DNA of 42,373 nt from Desulfovibrio sp. GTDB taxonomy: Bacteria > Desulfobacterota > Desulfovibrionia > Desulfovibrionales > Desulfovibrionaceae. Both the position numbers and the translations under genes were made by a program. The stretch is from assembly GCA_017454855.1 (NCBI GenBank), contig JAFTCE010000076.1:1-42373 (forward strand). The letters are read 5' to 3'. Under the pieces are notes generated by a model, which saw nothing but the letters and a program-made list of their open reading frames with translations, had not been told where the DNA came from and did not search any database. Positions 7,791 to 15,859 of the stretch are shown here, piece after piece. Each line of letters starts with the position of its first letter. Within the stretch, counting starts at the first letter, position 1.

Positions 7791-9101
7791 GTGCTGATAT
7801 ATGTATTGGTGGCGATGCTGATATGTATTTTGGTGATTGCATATGTAGCTTCGGATCAGGATATATTCTCTCCTTGGATTATAGCTACGGCCTCGTTTCT
7901 CAACAGTTCTGTGCTGGCCATGCTCAATCGTGATTATTGGCAGTATGACTTTCATGTCAGTACTTGTCTTGTCATTGTTGTGGCGCTTCTTCTTTTTGGG
8001 GCAGGAGCCATGATAGCAGGATGGGCGGTGAAGCGCGATGCTGGGACTGTTTGTGAAAAGCCGTCAAGGCCGCTGGCGATGCCGGCCGGTTTAATTATGG
8101 CAGTTTCAGTGGTAATTTTATTGTTGGCGGCGGTCAGTTTTCAGGATTCGTATCATTTATCCGTTTTTTACGGTAATACGGACGGATATGGGAATATGCT
8201 GCCTACGGTACGCAGGCTGCTTGAATCTAAGGAGGCTGTACTGCCAAGAGGCGTGGCTTATCGCAACTTGATTTCGCTTACGGCTGCGGTTTTTTTTATG
8301 TATACGTATTTGCACGATATGGTCTGGTTCGGCTGGCGCCGGGCATCTTGTTTGTGCTTGCTGCCGACACTGGTGTATATTCCCCATGCGGTTTTGAGCA
8401 CGGCCAGAGGAGATTTCCTCACAGTGACAGTGGTAGCGATTCTATTGGCGGGAATACAGTATCAAATAAAAAACGGCTGTTCGGGGCGCAATAATTTGCG
8501 GCTGCTTGGCGGCATGATGGCGGCATTTGTTTTGTTCTTCAGCGCCTTTTTCGCCGCAGGGTCTTTGACATGGAAAGGATTGACTGAAACAAGGGGGCCG
8601 TTCAGAATCATCTCCCATTATACAGGGGCTCAGATTCCGGCATTCGACGCTTATCTGAACGGGCGTGCTTACCCTGAAGATGAGTGGATTGGAACCCACT
8701 CTCTGATTGGCCCGTACAGCAATATGCGTGCGCTTGGGATGGAGGTTCCGGAAACTAGCATTTTCCTAGAGTTCACTGCATTTGAGAATGTAGACACGAA
8801 TGTCTATACATCCTTGCGACGTTATATACAGGACTATGGATTTGTAGGCATGGGACTGATCGTGTTCCTGCTTGGGCTAATCTATACGACAGCCTACAAT
8901 TTGGTGCGCAAGCGTGCAGGGGGAGGCTTTGCCCTGCTTATGTATGTGATGTTTTCTTGGCCGTTTTTTATGTTTGGGCATGATGATCTTTTCATGACCA
9001 CTGTTTTGTCAGCCAGGACGATATATATATTGATTTCTATGGGATTTTTTTATTGGATCGGCATGCGCTGCTGCAAGCATAACGAAGAGGGAGCTAAATA
9101 A
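7791..9101 (+). CDS. wzy: Oligosaccharide repeat-unit polymerase (Wzy-like)
   Basis: A 436-residue, strongly hydrophobic protein with about ten predicted membrane segments and a large extracytoplasmic loop around residues 230-330 (from SLTWKGLTETRGPF to the ENVDTNVYTSL region), the usual Wzy layout. The loop motif TNVYTSLRRYIQDYG and the following membrane segment match oligosaccharide repeat-unit polymerases. Wzy joins lipid-linked repeat units on the outer face of the inner membrane. Wzy sequences diverge widely, so the call rests on topology, the loop motif and neighbours (Wzz-like next, Wzx after). The start is GTG 7791 with a weak, distant GAAGG. The stop at 9099-9101 directly abuts the next ATG. 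Confidence 0.8.
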   Translation: MLIYVLVAMLICILVIAYVASDQDIFSPWIIATASFLNSSVLAMLNRDYWQYDFHVSTCLVIVVALLLFGAGAMIAGWAVKRDAGTVCEKPSRPLAMPAGLIMAVSVVILLLAAVSFQDSYHLSVFYGNTDGYGNMLPTVRRLLESKEAVLPRGVAYRNLISLTAAVFFMYTYLHDMVWFGWRRASCLCLLPTLVYIPHAVLSTARGDFLTVTVVAILLAGIQYQIKNGCSGRNNLRLLGGMMAAFVLFFSAFFAAGSLTWKGLTETRGPFRIISHYTGAQIPAFDAYLNGRAYPEDEWIGTHSLIGPYSNMRALGMEVPETSIFLEFTAFENVDTNVYTSLRRYIQDYGFVGMGLIVFLLGLIYTTAYNLVRKRAGGGFALLMYVMFSWPFFMFGHDDLFMTTVLSARTIYILISMGFFYWIGMRCCKHNEEGAK

Positions 9102-9770
9102 ATGGGAACTTTTGAAAATATGATGAATCATATGTTAAAAAAATGGTATGTTGTTCTTCTGTGCGCATTGGTGGGGGCAGGTCTTCTTTATGTGGAGAAA
9201 GCTCAGATAGCTCCTTCGGTTGAGATGACTGGAACCCAGACATATGCGCGTCTGGTGCGCTTGGAGCCATTGCCGACAGTTAAGTTGGGGGAAACTACAC
9301 AAGAAATTGTATTGATGGATGTTATTGGAGCAAAGCGTACATTTATAAATTTCATTGAAAAAATGGAAGCGCAGTTCGATATGGAGAAGCTTTGCAAGGG
9401 CTGGCATAATTTCAAGCAGCAAGAAAAGTTTGCCTGGGTGGCGAGGCATGTGGGTGTCAGGCATACAGCAGCAGGTTGGTACGAGTTTGAGCTGGAATTC
9501 TCTTCCAGTGACGCTAAAGATGCAGTGTATGTGGCAGAAAATCATGATCGGATGATGAGCGCCTTGGTGACGGCCATAGAGGAAACAGCCTCAGAAATTA
9601 CCGGTGGTGCGCATATGGTGACCGTATCTGATTATGACCTTTCCAGGACACAGGAAGTTGCAACCCAGGGCGGTATCCGAAAAAAATATGTGGTAGTTGG
9701 TTTCGTGTTGGGGGCATTAGCCGGTGCAGCAGTTCTGGCAGTCTTATCACTGCGAAAAAGAGGAGCTTGA
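9102..9770 (+). CDS. Wzz-like polysaccharide chain-length co-polymerase
   Basis: A 222-residue protein with one membrane segment near the N-terminus (about residues 13-30, KKWYVVLLCALVGAGLLYV) and another at the C-terminus (about 197-216, YVVVGFVLGALAGAAVLAVL), enclosing a periplasmic region. This two-helix arrangement is that of Wzz/YveK-type polysaccharide co-polymerases, which set chain length with Wzy. It is shorter than typical enterobacterial Wzz (about 330) and close to the Firmicute YveK/CapA size. No cognate tyrosine kinase is fused or adjacent. The start codon follows the Wzy stop without a gap, with GAAGAGGGAG as RBS inside the end of wzy. Confidence 0.78.
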   Translation: MGTFENMMNHMLKKWYVVLLCALVGAGLLYVEKAQIAPSVEMTGTQTYARLVRLEPLPTVKLGETTQEIVLMDVIGAKRTFINFIEKMEAQFDMEKLCKGWHNFKQQEKFAWVARHVGVRHTAAGWYEFELEFSSSDAKDAVYVAENHDRMMSALVTAIEETASEITGGAHMVTVSDYDLSRTQEVATQGGIRKKYVVVGFVLGALAGAAVLAVLSLRKRGA

Positions 9771-9839
9771 CACTGTCAGGCGGCAGCCCTGTTTTACGGA
9801 CTGACTGAGCTGCCGAATGAATGGAAGATGAGGTATGCC

Positions 9840-11237
9840 ATGAGCGGAAAGCAGGTTCTGAAAAACGTATCATATTCTTTTATGGCCAATGCTGTTTCCC
9901 TGCTGGTTTCCGTATGCATGGTGATGTTTGTGCCGAAGTTTCTGCCTGTGGAGGAATACGGGCTCTGGCAGCTCTTCCTGTTCTATTTTTCCTATCTTGG
10001 CTTTCTGCATTTCGGTTGGGAAGACGGGATTTACCTCCGCTATGCGGGCAAGGAATTTCATGAACTGGATCGACGTGTCTTTGCGGGGCAGTTCTACGCT
10101 GTGGTGTTGCTGCAGCTGGTGCTGGCAGCTCTGGCCTTTCTGGGGGGCTGGCTGCTGGTGGCAGATCGCTCTTTGCAGGCTGCGTTCCTGTGCGCTGCTT
10201 GCCTTGCCCCTTTGGTAAATTTTAATAATCTCTGCAACTTCGTGATGCAGATTACGAACCGCATCAAGGATTATGCGCGCCTGTTGCTGGTGGAAAGACT
10301 GGTTTTGCTTACTTTGGTGCTGATGTTGCTGGCTGTCGGGCTGGGCGTTTTCCATTGGCTGTTCCTGGCGAAACTCTGCTCTCTGGCGGCAACTGCTGCC
10401 TGCGGAGTCTGGCTGTGTCGTTCCCTATTGCGGTTGTCTTTTCCGTCTTTCGCCGCTATCCTGGCCGAAGCCGGAGAAAATATTCGTGTAGGCATTAAAC
10501 TGATGTTTGCAAACATAGCGAGCATGCTCTTGGTGGGCATTGTTCGGTACGGTATTTCCTTGGGTTGGGACATTGCGACCTTTGGCCGCGTTTCTTTGAC
10601 GCTTGGGATTTCCAATTTTCTGATGGTCTTCATTAGTTCTGTCAGCGTGGTTTTTTTTCCCATAGTCAAGCGTCTGGGCAACGAGCGGCGGGGTGAGCTC
10701 TACGGCAGGATACGCTTTGCACTGACTTTCATATTACTGGGCTTGTTGCTTTTCTATTACCCGCTGAAATGCGTGCTCACATGGTGGCTGCCGCAGTACG
10801 CGGAGAGCTTGGTCTACATGAGCGTGCTCTTCCCGGTTTGTCTGTTTGAAAGCAAGGTAGACCTGCTGACGAACACCTATCTGAAGAGCTTGCGTGAGGA
10901 AGCCCTGCTGTTGAAGCTGAACCTGATAACGGTTGCGTTGTCTGCGGTGGTGACATTTATCACCGTATACTTGCTGCACAGCCTGGAGGCAGCGGTGCTT
11001 TCCATTCCTGTGCTCTACGCTTGCCGCTGCGCCATGGCGGAACTGGCCGTGGGTCGCTTGCTGGAACTGAGGCTGCATGGGTGCATAGCCGAAGATGTCC
11101 TGATGGCCGTCATTTTTGTGGCATCTGCATGGTTTCTGGACAGCTGGTTTGCGACCGGCTTATATGGCTTGGCCTATACTGTCTATATATTTTTGCATCG
11201 GCAACAAGCAAGGCAGATCATGTGCGAACTCAGGTGA
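9840..11237 (+). CDS. wzx: Polysaccharide flippase (Wzx/MATE-like)
   Basis: A 465-residue integral membrane protein with about 12-14 hydrophobic segments along its whole length. The N-terminus MSGKQVLKNVSYSFMANAVS followed by KFLPVEEYGLWQLFLFY is characteristic of the polysaccharide biosynthesis/flippase family, in which a 'YG.WQL' motif follows the first helix. It would move undecaprenyl-linked repeat units across the inner membrane for Wzy. Two ATGs are possible (9828, 9840); 9840 is preferred because ATGAGGT gives a 6-7 base spacing. It comes 69 bases after the Wzz-like gene and completes the Wzx/Wzy set. Confidence 0.86.
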   Translation: MSGKQVLKNVSYSFMANAVSLLVSVCMVMFVPKFLPVEEYGLWQLFLFYFSYLGFLHFGWEDGIYLRYAGKEFHELDRRVFAGQFYAVVLLQLVLAALAFLGGWLLVADRSLQAAFLCAACLAPLVNFNNLCNFVMQITNRIKDYARLLLVERLVLLTLVLMLLAVGLGVFHWLFLAKLCSLAATAACGVWLCRSLLRLSFPSFAAILAEAGENIRVGIKLMFANIASMLLVGIVRYGISLGWDIATFGRVSLTLGISNFLMVFISSVSVVFFPIVKRLGNERRGELYGRIRFALTFILLGLLLFYYPLKCVLTWWLPQYAESLVYMSVLFPVCLFESKVDLLTNTYLKSLREEALLLKLNLITVALSAVVTFITVYLLHSLEAAVLSIPVLYACRCAMAELAVGRLLELRLHGCIAEDVLMAVIFVASAWFLDSWFATGLYGLAYTVYIFLHRQQARQIMCELR

Positions 11238-11504
11238 TGACAACGGGTAATGTCGCAGTGGAATGCAGAGGCATGCTTGTCCTCCCTGCGTTGACAAATC
11301 CTCGACATAGCGACGCGAAGATTGGTTTCTGCTCGATAAAGGGGGGATAAGGCGTTTCCTGAAATTGCCAGAAAAAATGAGACTGGATAAGTATACCGGA
11401 ACCAAGGGGTTGGCGGAGATATGGCAGCATTGCACCGCTGTATGAAGCGATAGATTTCGATATGAGTGCATAGCACAGCGAGCCATTTCATCGGAGGTGG
11501 AAGT
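11238..11504. other. Intergenic gap with a decayed repeat-element copy
   Basis: These 267 bases carry no credible gene. They contain a core matching the element at 42115-42280 (see 11279-11311) and a possible decayed terminus at 11351-11360. A TTGACA at 11291-11296 lies inside that core but has no matching -10. TTGCCA at 11365-11370 has only poor -10 candidates downstream. How the gene at 11505 is expressed is therefore unclear. Confidence 0.5.
11279..11311 (+). repeat. Core of a degraded MITE-like repeat (second copy)
   Basis: The 33 bases from GTCCTCCCTG to CGACATAGC match 42163-42195 at 31 of 33 positions. Flanking sequence is only loosely alike: GCATGCTTGT before it compares with GCATCTTGCGT, and GGCGTTTCCT at 11351-11360 may be a decayed terminus. 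No intact terminal inverted repeats are visible, so this is a remnant or mosaic copy. Confidence 0.7.
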
Positions 11505-12728
11505 GTGAATGAAGTTCAGGGCCAGAGGAGAAGGCTGCTTTCTCTGGTTATGATCATGCGTGATGCGGCAATGGAAATAGAAGCCTGCCTGTCCAGTTGC
11601 GCACAGTCCGTCGATGAAATCATCATCTGCGACACCGGCAGCCGGGACGGCTCGGTACGAATGGCGAAGAAATTTCTGCACAACTGGCAGGCACGGCAGC
11701 CGGGACGGCGTTTCGAGCTGCTGAAATTTAAATGGAGGAATGACTTTGCAGCGGCGAGGAACTATGCGCTTGACAAGGCGCATGGCAGATGGACTCTGCT
11801 TCTGGATTGTGACGAACGTTTGGTGGAAAGGTGTCCCGGTGAATTGCGCGAATTGGTTCAGGAACTGTCTGCGAATCAATTGCCGTCTGGCTGCACGTTG
11901 GCTGCACCTTATTCCGGCGGCAGCGGCGCTCCTGATGTGCTGGAATTCTTGCGTCACAATATTGATCTGGAGGGGCGCGATGTTGAAACGGAGCCAGATG
12001 ACCTGGCAGTGAGACTGGCGCGGCTGGATCAAGGCCTGCGCTACAGGGGCGCGGTCCATGAGGAGCTCTTGTGGCGGGATGGCCGCGGGCTCAGGGCGGC
12101 GTCTGTATCCCGTGAGCGCATATATCTATTGCATACAGGCTATCGCGACAGTGTGAAGCAGCAGAAACTGACTCGCAATTACGACATATTGTCACGCCAG
12201 CTGGAGCAGGGCAGCTCGACGTTGGGGCTTGATTATTATCTGGCCGATATGTACATGGCCAGGGGTGACTTCGCCCGGGCCATCGCCCATGCCGAGAACA
12301 TGCTTGTCGGCAGACGTCCGGTACATGACCCGTTCGTGCCTTATCGCGTACTGTATCAAGCTCATTCGAATCTGGCAAAGTCTGCCGGCAGCGAAGAGCA
12401 AAAGGCAGAAGCCGAGCGCAGGATAGAGGAGGTTCTCTCAAGGGGGCTTGCAGAATTTCCGGGTTGGCCTGATTTTTATTATTTCAGGGGAGTTCGACGC
12501 TGGAATGCGGGAAGGGAGACTGAAGGCTTGTCGGATCTGGAAACCTGTGCGCAGCTGGCGGCGAATTTCAAGGACGCATATCCCCTTTGCCATGACGGAT
12601 TTGCCGGACTTCTGCCGGCTTTGTACGAGGCTTTGGAGCAGGCCTATACGGAGAAAGGCGATACGGAGAAGGCATCTGCCGCACGGCAGTCCTGTTTGCG
12701 GGCAAGGCAGGAGAGAGGCAGGCGATGA
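11505..12728 (+). CDS. GT2 glycosyltransferase with C-terminal TPR-like helices
   Basis: A 407-residue protein. The N-terminal GT2 domain has LLSLVMIMRDAAMEIEACL, IICDTGSRDGS, NDFAAARNYALDKA and the metal site LDCDE (D101-C-D103). After about residue 230 the sequence is helical with repeated Ala/Tyr positions (LDYYLADMYMARGDFARAI, and a second helical set near the C-terminus) typical of TPR. This arrangement is common in Firmicutes and includes SunS-like glycosyltransferases, some of which glycosylate peptides or proteins; the substrate here is unknown. GTG 11505 is chosen over the upstream ATG 11466 because GGAGG (11493-11497) is well spaced. It overlaps the next gene by ATGA (12725-12728). 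A paralogue is at 22328-24184. Confidence 0.83.
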   Translation: MNEVQGQRRRLLSLVMIMRDAAMEIEACLSSCAQSVDEIIICDTGSRDGSVRMAKKFLHNWQARQPGRRFELLKFKWRNDFAAARNYALDKAHGRWTLLLDCDERLVERCPGELRELVQELSANQLPSGCTLAAPYSGGSGAPDVLEFLRHNIDLEGRDVETEPDDLAVRLARLDQGLRYRGAVHEELLWRDGRGLRAASVSRERIYLLHTGYRDSVKQQKLTRNYDILSRQLEQGSSTLGLDYYLADMYMARGDFARAIAHAENMLVGRRPVHDPFVPYRVLYQAHSNLAKSAGSEEQKAEAERRIEEVLSRGLAEFPGWPDFYYFRGVRRWNAGRETEGLSDLETCAQLAANFKDAYPLCHDGFAGLLPALYEALEQAYTEKGDTEKASAARQSCLRARQERGRR

Positions 12729-14428
12729 GGGTGCTGGGAAATATGAGGGGGAAGTATGCCGCCGCCTTGCCGTACAGCTTGCTGGCACTGCTGGCGATTG
12801 CCTCGGCGGGCAGGATATTTCTTGCCATGAAGCTGCCTCTCTTTATGCAGGATGCGGGGGCAGATGACTATCTGATGGCGCGATACGCCGGGACGCTTAT
12901 GGCAGGTGAGTGGCTGGGGGACTTTGAGCAATTCACTCTGGTCAAGGTCATTTCTTTTCCCCTGTTTTTGGCGGGAAGCTTCCTTTTGGGGATACCGTAT
13001 CCTCTGGCGCTGATCCTGTTTTATCTATCGGCATGTGCGCTGCTGTCCTGGGTCATGGGCAGGGTGGTGTCCGCCCCGCGCTGGGGAGCATTGCTTTACC
13101 TTTTTCTGCTGTATTCGCCGGTGATGCTGCATCAGGAAAACGTGCAGAAAATTTACCGGGGAGGGTGCCTGACCGCTGCCTCCATGTTGGTCATAGCTGC
13201 ATTCATCGGGCTTTTTTTTGCTCGCGGCAGCCGCTCGTTGCGGTACTGGAGCCTGCTGGCTTCGCTTTCGCTGCCCTTTTTTTATTTTATCAAGGAAGAT
13301 GGTTTCTGGCTCGTGCCATTTTGTCTGGGAGCATCCTTACTTGCGATTGTCTTTGCCTGGCATGAGCAGGGCAGGGAAAACCTGGGCAGGATCGCTCTTT
13401 TGTCGCTATTGCCTTTCGTGGCCCTGGGGCTCTGCCATACGCTGTACTGCGGGCTGAACTGGAAATATTACGGCGCATGGACGGTGACGGACCGGAGCGG
13501 CACGCACTTCCGCCCGGCAGCCCATGATTTGCTGTCCATTGATGTGGGCGAGCCAAATCCTGACGTATGGGTTTCACGTGAGGCTTTCCGGCAGGCTATG
13601 GAGTCCAGCCCGTCCTTGGCGATTTTTCGGGAGGCGCTGGGGGGAGTTTACGCACATTCAGGCTATGTCTGGCCGGACGGGGAGCTGCATGGCGATTTTT
13701 ATATATGGGGCCTGCGTCAGGCCGTTGCTGACAAGGGGTGGTACGCCGGGGGCTATCGACGTGTGGATGCTATTTACGCCAGTATCCACGAGGAACTGTC
13801 AGCGGCGTTTCGCGACGGCAGGCTGAAGAAAAAGCAGGTGTTCTATCTTTCTCCGGTCACACAGGGGATAGGGCTTTGTGACTGGGTTTATTTTCGCGAT
13901 ACCTTCGGGGAGCATCTCGATGTGATGGCCTGTTACCGCGAAAATGCAATTGAGGTTGCTGCGGCTTGGGGCGACAAGAACCACATTCAGGAACTTTCCG
14001 CCCTTACCATGTCGCCTGCAATCTGGCCGGAGACATCAGGCAATGCGGAAACGGACATCCAGCAGCGATTTGTTGACTTGGGCAACAGCATCACATACAT
14101 TTACAGTGTGACAGGCAAGGCATGCCTCCTGCTTGGGGCGCTGGGGCTCTTGGCGCTGCTTGTGCGTGTCCCGTCGGCATGGCGGAAAGGTGATGCCATG
14201 CCGCTCCAGCTGCTGCTGACGATGCTGGGGCTGTTCCTGTCGGGGGCAGCTCTGTTTCTGGGCGTGCAGTGGTTCAGCCGTTTCTTGGGCTACAAGAAAT
14301 TTTATGATTACATTGCCTGCGTTATTCCCATCATGCAGGTTCTGGAACTGACAGGCTGCTATTTCCTGTGGCAATCCCTGAAGGAACTGATCGGCAGGTG
14401 CAAGGGGGGCAGTGATTTATGTGGTTGA
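12725..14428 (+). CDS. Polytopic membrane protein, GT-C glycosyltransferase-like
   Basis: A 567-residue protein with about 11-12 hydrophobic segments. After the first segment comes a short extracytoplasmic stretch with acidic residues (DAGADDY, D43, D47, D48), followed by a run of helices, a large soluble loop (about residues 240-430) and two to three C-terminal helices. This resembles GT-C enzymes, which use lipid-linked sugars outside the inner membrane, but no family signature is decisive. It is coupled by ATGA to the GT2-TPR gene and overlaps the DUF2142 gene by ten bases, so the three are one translational unit. A transfer role using the product of the GtrB-like enzyme at 3116 is conceivable. 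Confidence 0.55.
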   Translation: MRVLGNMRGKYAAALPYSLLALLAIASAGRIFLAMKLPLFMQDAGADDYLMARYAGTLMAGEWLGDFEQFTLVKVISFPLFLAGSFLLGIPYPLALILFYLSACALLSWVMGRVVSAPRWGALLYLFLLYSPVMLHQENVQKIYRGGCLTAASMLVIAAFIGLFFARGSRSLRYWSLLASLSLPFFYFIKEDGFWLVPFCLGASLLAIVFAWHEQGRENLGRIALLSLLPFVALGLCHTLYCGLNWKYYGAWTVTDRSGTHFRPAAHDLLSIDVGEPNPDVWVSREAFRQAMESSPSLAIFREALGGVYAHSGYVWPDGELHGDFYIWGLRQAVADKGWYAGGYRRVDAIYASIHEELSAAFRDGRLKKKQVFYLSPVTQGIGLCDWVYFRDTFGEHLDVMACYRENAIEVAAAWGDKNHIQELSALTMSPAIWPETSGNAETDIQQRFVDLGNSITYIYSVTGKACLLLGALGLLALLVRVPSAWRKGDAMPLQLLLTMLGLFLSGAALFLGVQWFSRFLGYKKFYDYIACVIPIMQVLELTGCYFLWQSLKELIGRCKGGSDLCG

Positions 14429-15837
14429 GGCAGACCGCATGGCGGATGGAGCGTGTGTTTCTGGTTTTGTATCTGGTTCTGGGGCTTCTGGGGGGCGCTG
14501 CCTTTGCGCCCTTTCAAGCACCGGATGAAATTGGGCATCTCTTTCGAGCCTGCGCTGTGGCAGAGGGACAACTGGTAGCCGAGGTGCGCCCGGAAACACA
14601 TGAGGCCGGCAGCTTCCAGCCTGTGCTTGCCGGATGGCCTGCCGATGCTGTGCAGACCGATGAGTTTGTGCCGCTTCTGGGGGACCGTGCATGGGTCAGG
14701 CATATCCGCTGGCTGAGCTGCTCCGGCTGGCAGGAAGCGGGAAGTTTCTGGCAGCTTGAGTTTGATGATTCACGGCGGGAATTCTGCAATATTCCTACCT
14801 TGGCATTGTATGCACCGGTGAATTATGCGGTGCCAGCGGCAGGCATCATGCTGGCAGGTCTGTTCACGGGAAAGCTGATGATTTTTCTGTACGCAGGCCG
14901 CTTGCTGAACTGGCTGGTATCCGGCATTTGCCTTTACGCGGCCATACGCTGCGTGCCGCGACGCTGGCAATGGCTGTGGCTTGCGGCGGCCCTGCTCCCC
15001 ATGAACTTGCAAGAGTATTTTTCCCTGGCGCCCGATGGGATGGTCTTTGCCCTGTCCGCCCTGTTCCTTGCCTTGGTTCTGCACTGGCGCGAGCAGGGCA
15101 GGCGGCTTTCTTCCGGAAGCCTGTCTGTGCTGTACGGAATGGTCGCAATGCTTGCCCTATCGAAAATCGTTTATTTGCCGCTGGTGCTGACCGCACTTTT
15201 GCTGCCGCAACGCTGCTTCGGCGGTGTGGGCAGGCGCCGGCTGCATCTGGCCGCTGCGGGGCTTTTGGCGTTGGCTCTGAACCTGCTGTGGCTGGGCGTG
15301 GCGGCGCATGTGCTTGCTGTCTCCGGGCCGCCCTGGTCGGATCCGGCTGCACAGAAATCCTTCATTTTGCATGAGCCGCTGGTTTATCTGGGCATCTTGG
15401 CGCGTACCTTTGCCGGGTGGGGATGGGAATTCCTGTTTCAAATGCTGGGCGGTGAGCTGGGCTGGTTCACAATACATATTTCCCCATATCTGGTCGCTGC
15501 CTGCGGCAGCCTGCTGCTTCTGGCCGGGCTGGCAGGCAACGGGAGCCAATGGAGAATGGAACGTGCGGAGCGCATAGGACTGCTCCTGTTGGTACTGGGC
15601 GAAACCGTGCTGGTCAGCGCTGCCCTGTATGTGCAGTGGACACCGCTGCAAAGCCCTGTGATCAATGGCATACAGGGGCGTTATTTCCTGCCGCTGCTGC
15701 TGCCGCTGGGACTGGCACTGCTGCCCTTGGACGGCTGGGATGGCCTGTCGGGCAGGTGGGGGCAGAGGATTTTCGTCTCTTTGCTCGGACTGATGGATGC
15801 AGCCATACTGTTGCAGGCAGCAAGACAGGTTATCTGA
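14419..15837 (+). CDS. DUF2142 polytopic membrane protein (probable envelope glycosyltransferase)
   Basis: A 472-residue membrane protein with about ten hydrophobic segments. The N-terminal segment is followed by PFQAPDEIGHLFRA, the conserved motif of DUF2142 proteins, and near the C-terminus by INGIQGRYFLPLLLPLGLAL, another family hallmark. DUF2142 proteins are found in cell-wall and O-antigen loci and look like GT-C transferases, with the acidic pair in the first outer loop as candidate catalytic residues. The ATG at 14419 lies inside the end of the preceding gene, with AAGGGGGG upstream. Which sugar it moves cannot be read. Confidence 0.75.
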   Translation: MWLRQTAWRMERVFLVLYLVLGLLGGAAFAPFQAPDEIGHLFRACAVAEGQLVAEVRPETHEAGSFQPVLAGWPADAVQTDEFVPLLGDRAWVRHIRWLSCSGWQEAGSFWQLEFDDSRREFCNIPTLALYAPVNYAVPAAGIMLAGLFTGKLMIFLYAGRLLNWLVSGICLYAAIRCVPRRWQWLWLAAALLPMNLQEYFSLAPDGMVFALSALFLALVLHWREQGRRLSSGSLSVLYGMVAMLALSKIVYLPLVLTALLLPQRCFGGVGRRRLHLAAAGLLALALNLLWLGVAAHVLAVSGPPWSDPAAQKSFILHEPLVYLGILARTFAGWGWEFLFQMLGGELGWFTIHISPYLVAACGSLLLLAGLAGNGSQWRMERAERIGLLLLVLGETVLVSAALYVQWTPLQSPVINGIQGRYFLPLLLPLGLALLPLDGWDGLSGRWGQRIFVSLLGLMDAAILLQAARQVI

Positions 15838-15859
15838 CAGACAGAAAGGGGAGCTGTTT

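Noticed and set aside
11291..11319. TTGACA at 11291 as a promoter for the GT2-TPR gene
   Set aside because: No -10 hexamer lies at 16-19 bases; the TTGACA belongs to the repeat core and reads TCGACA in the other copy.
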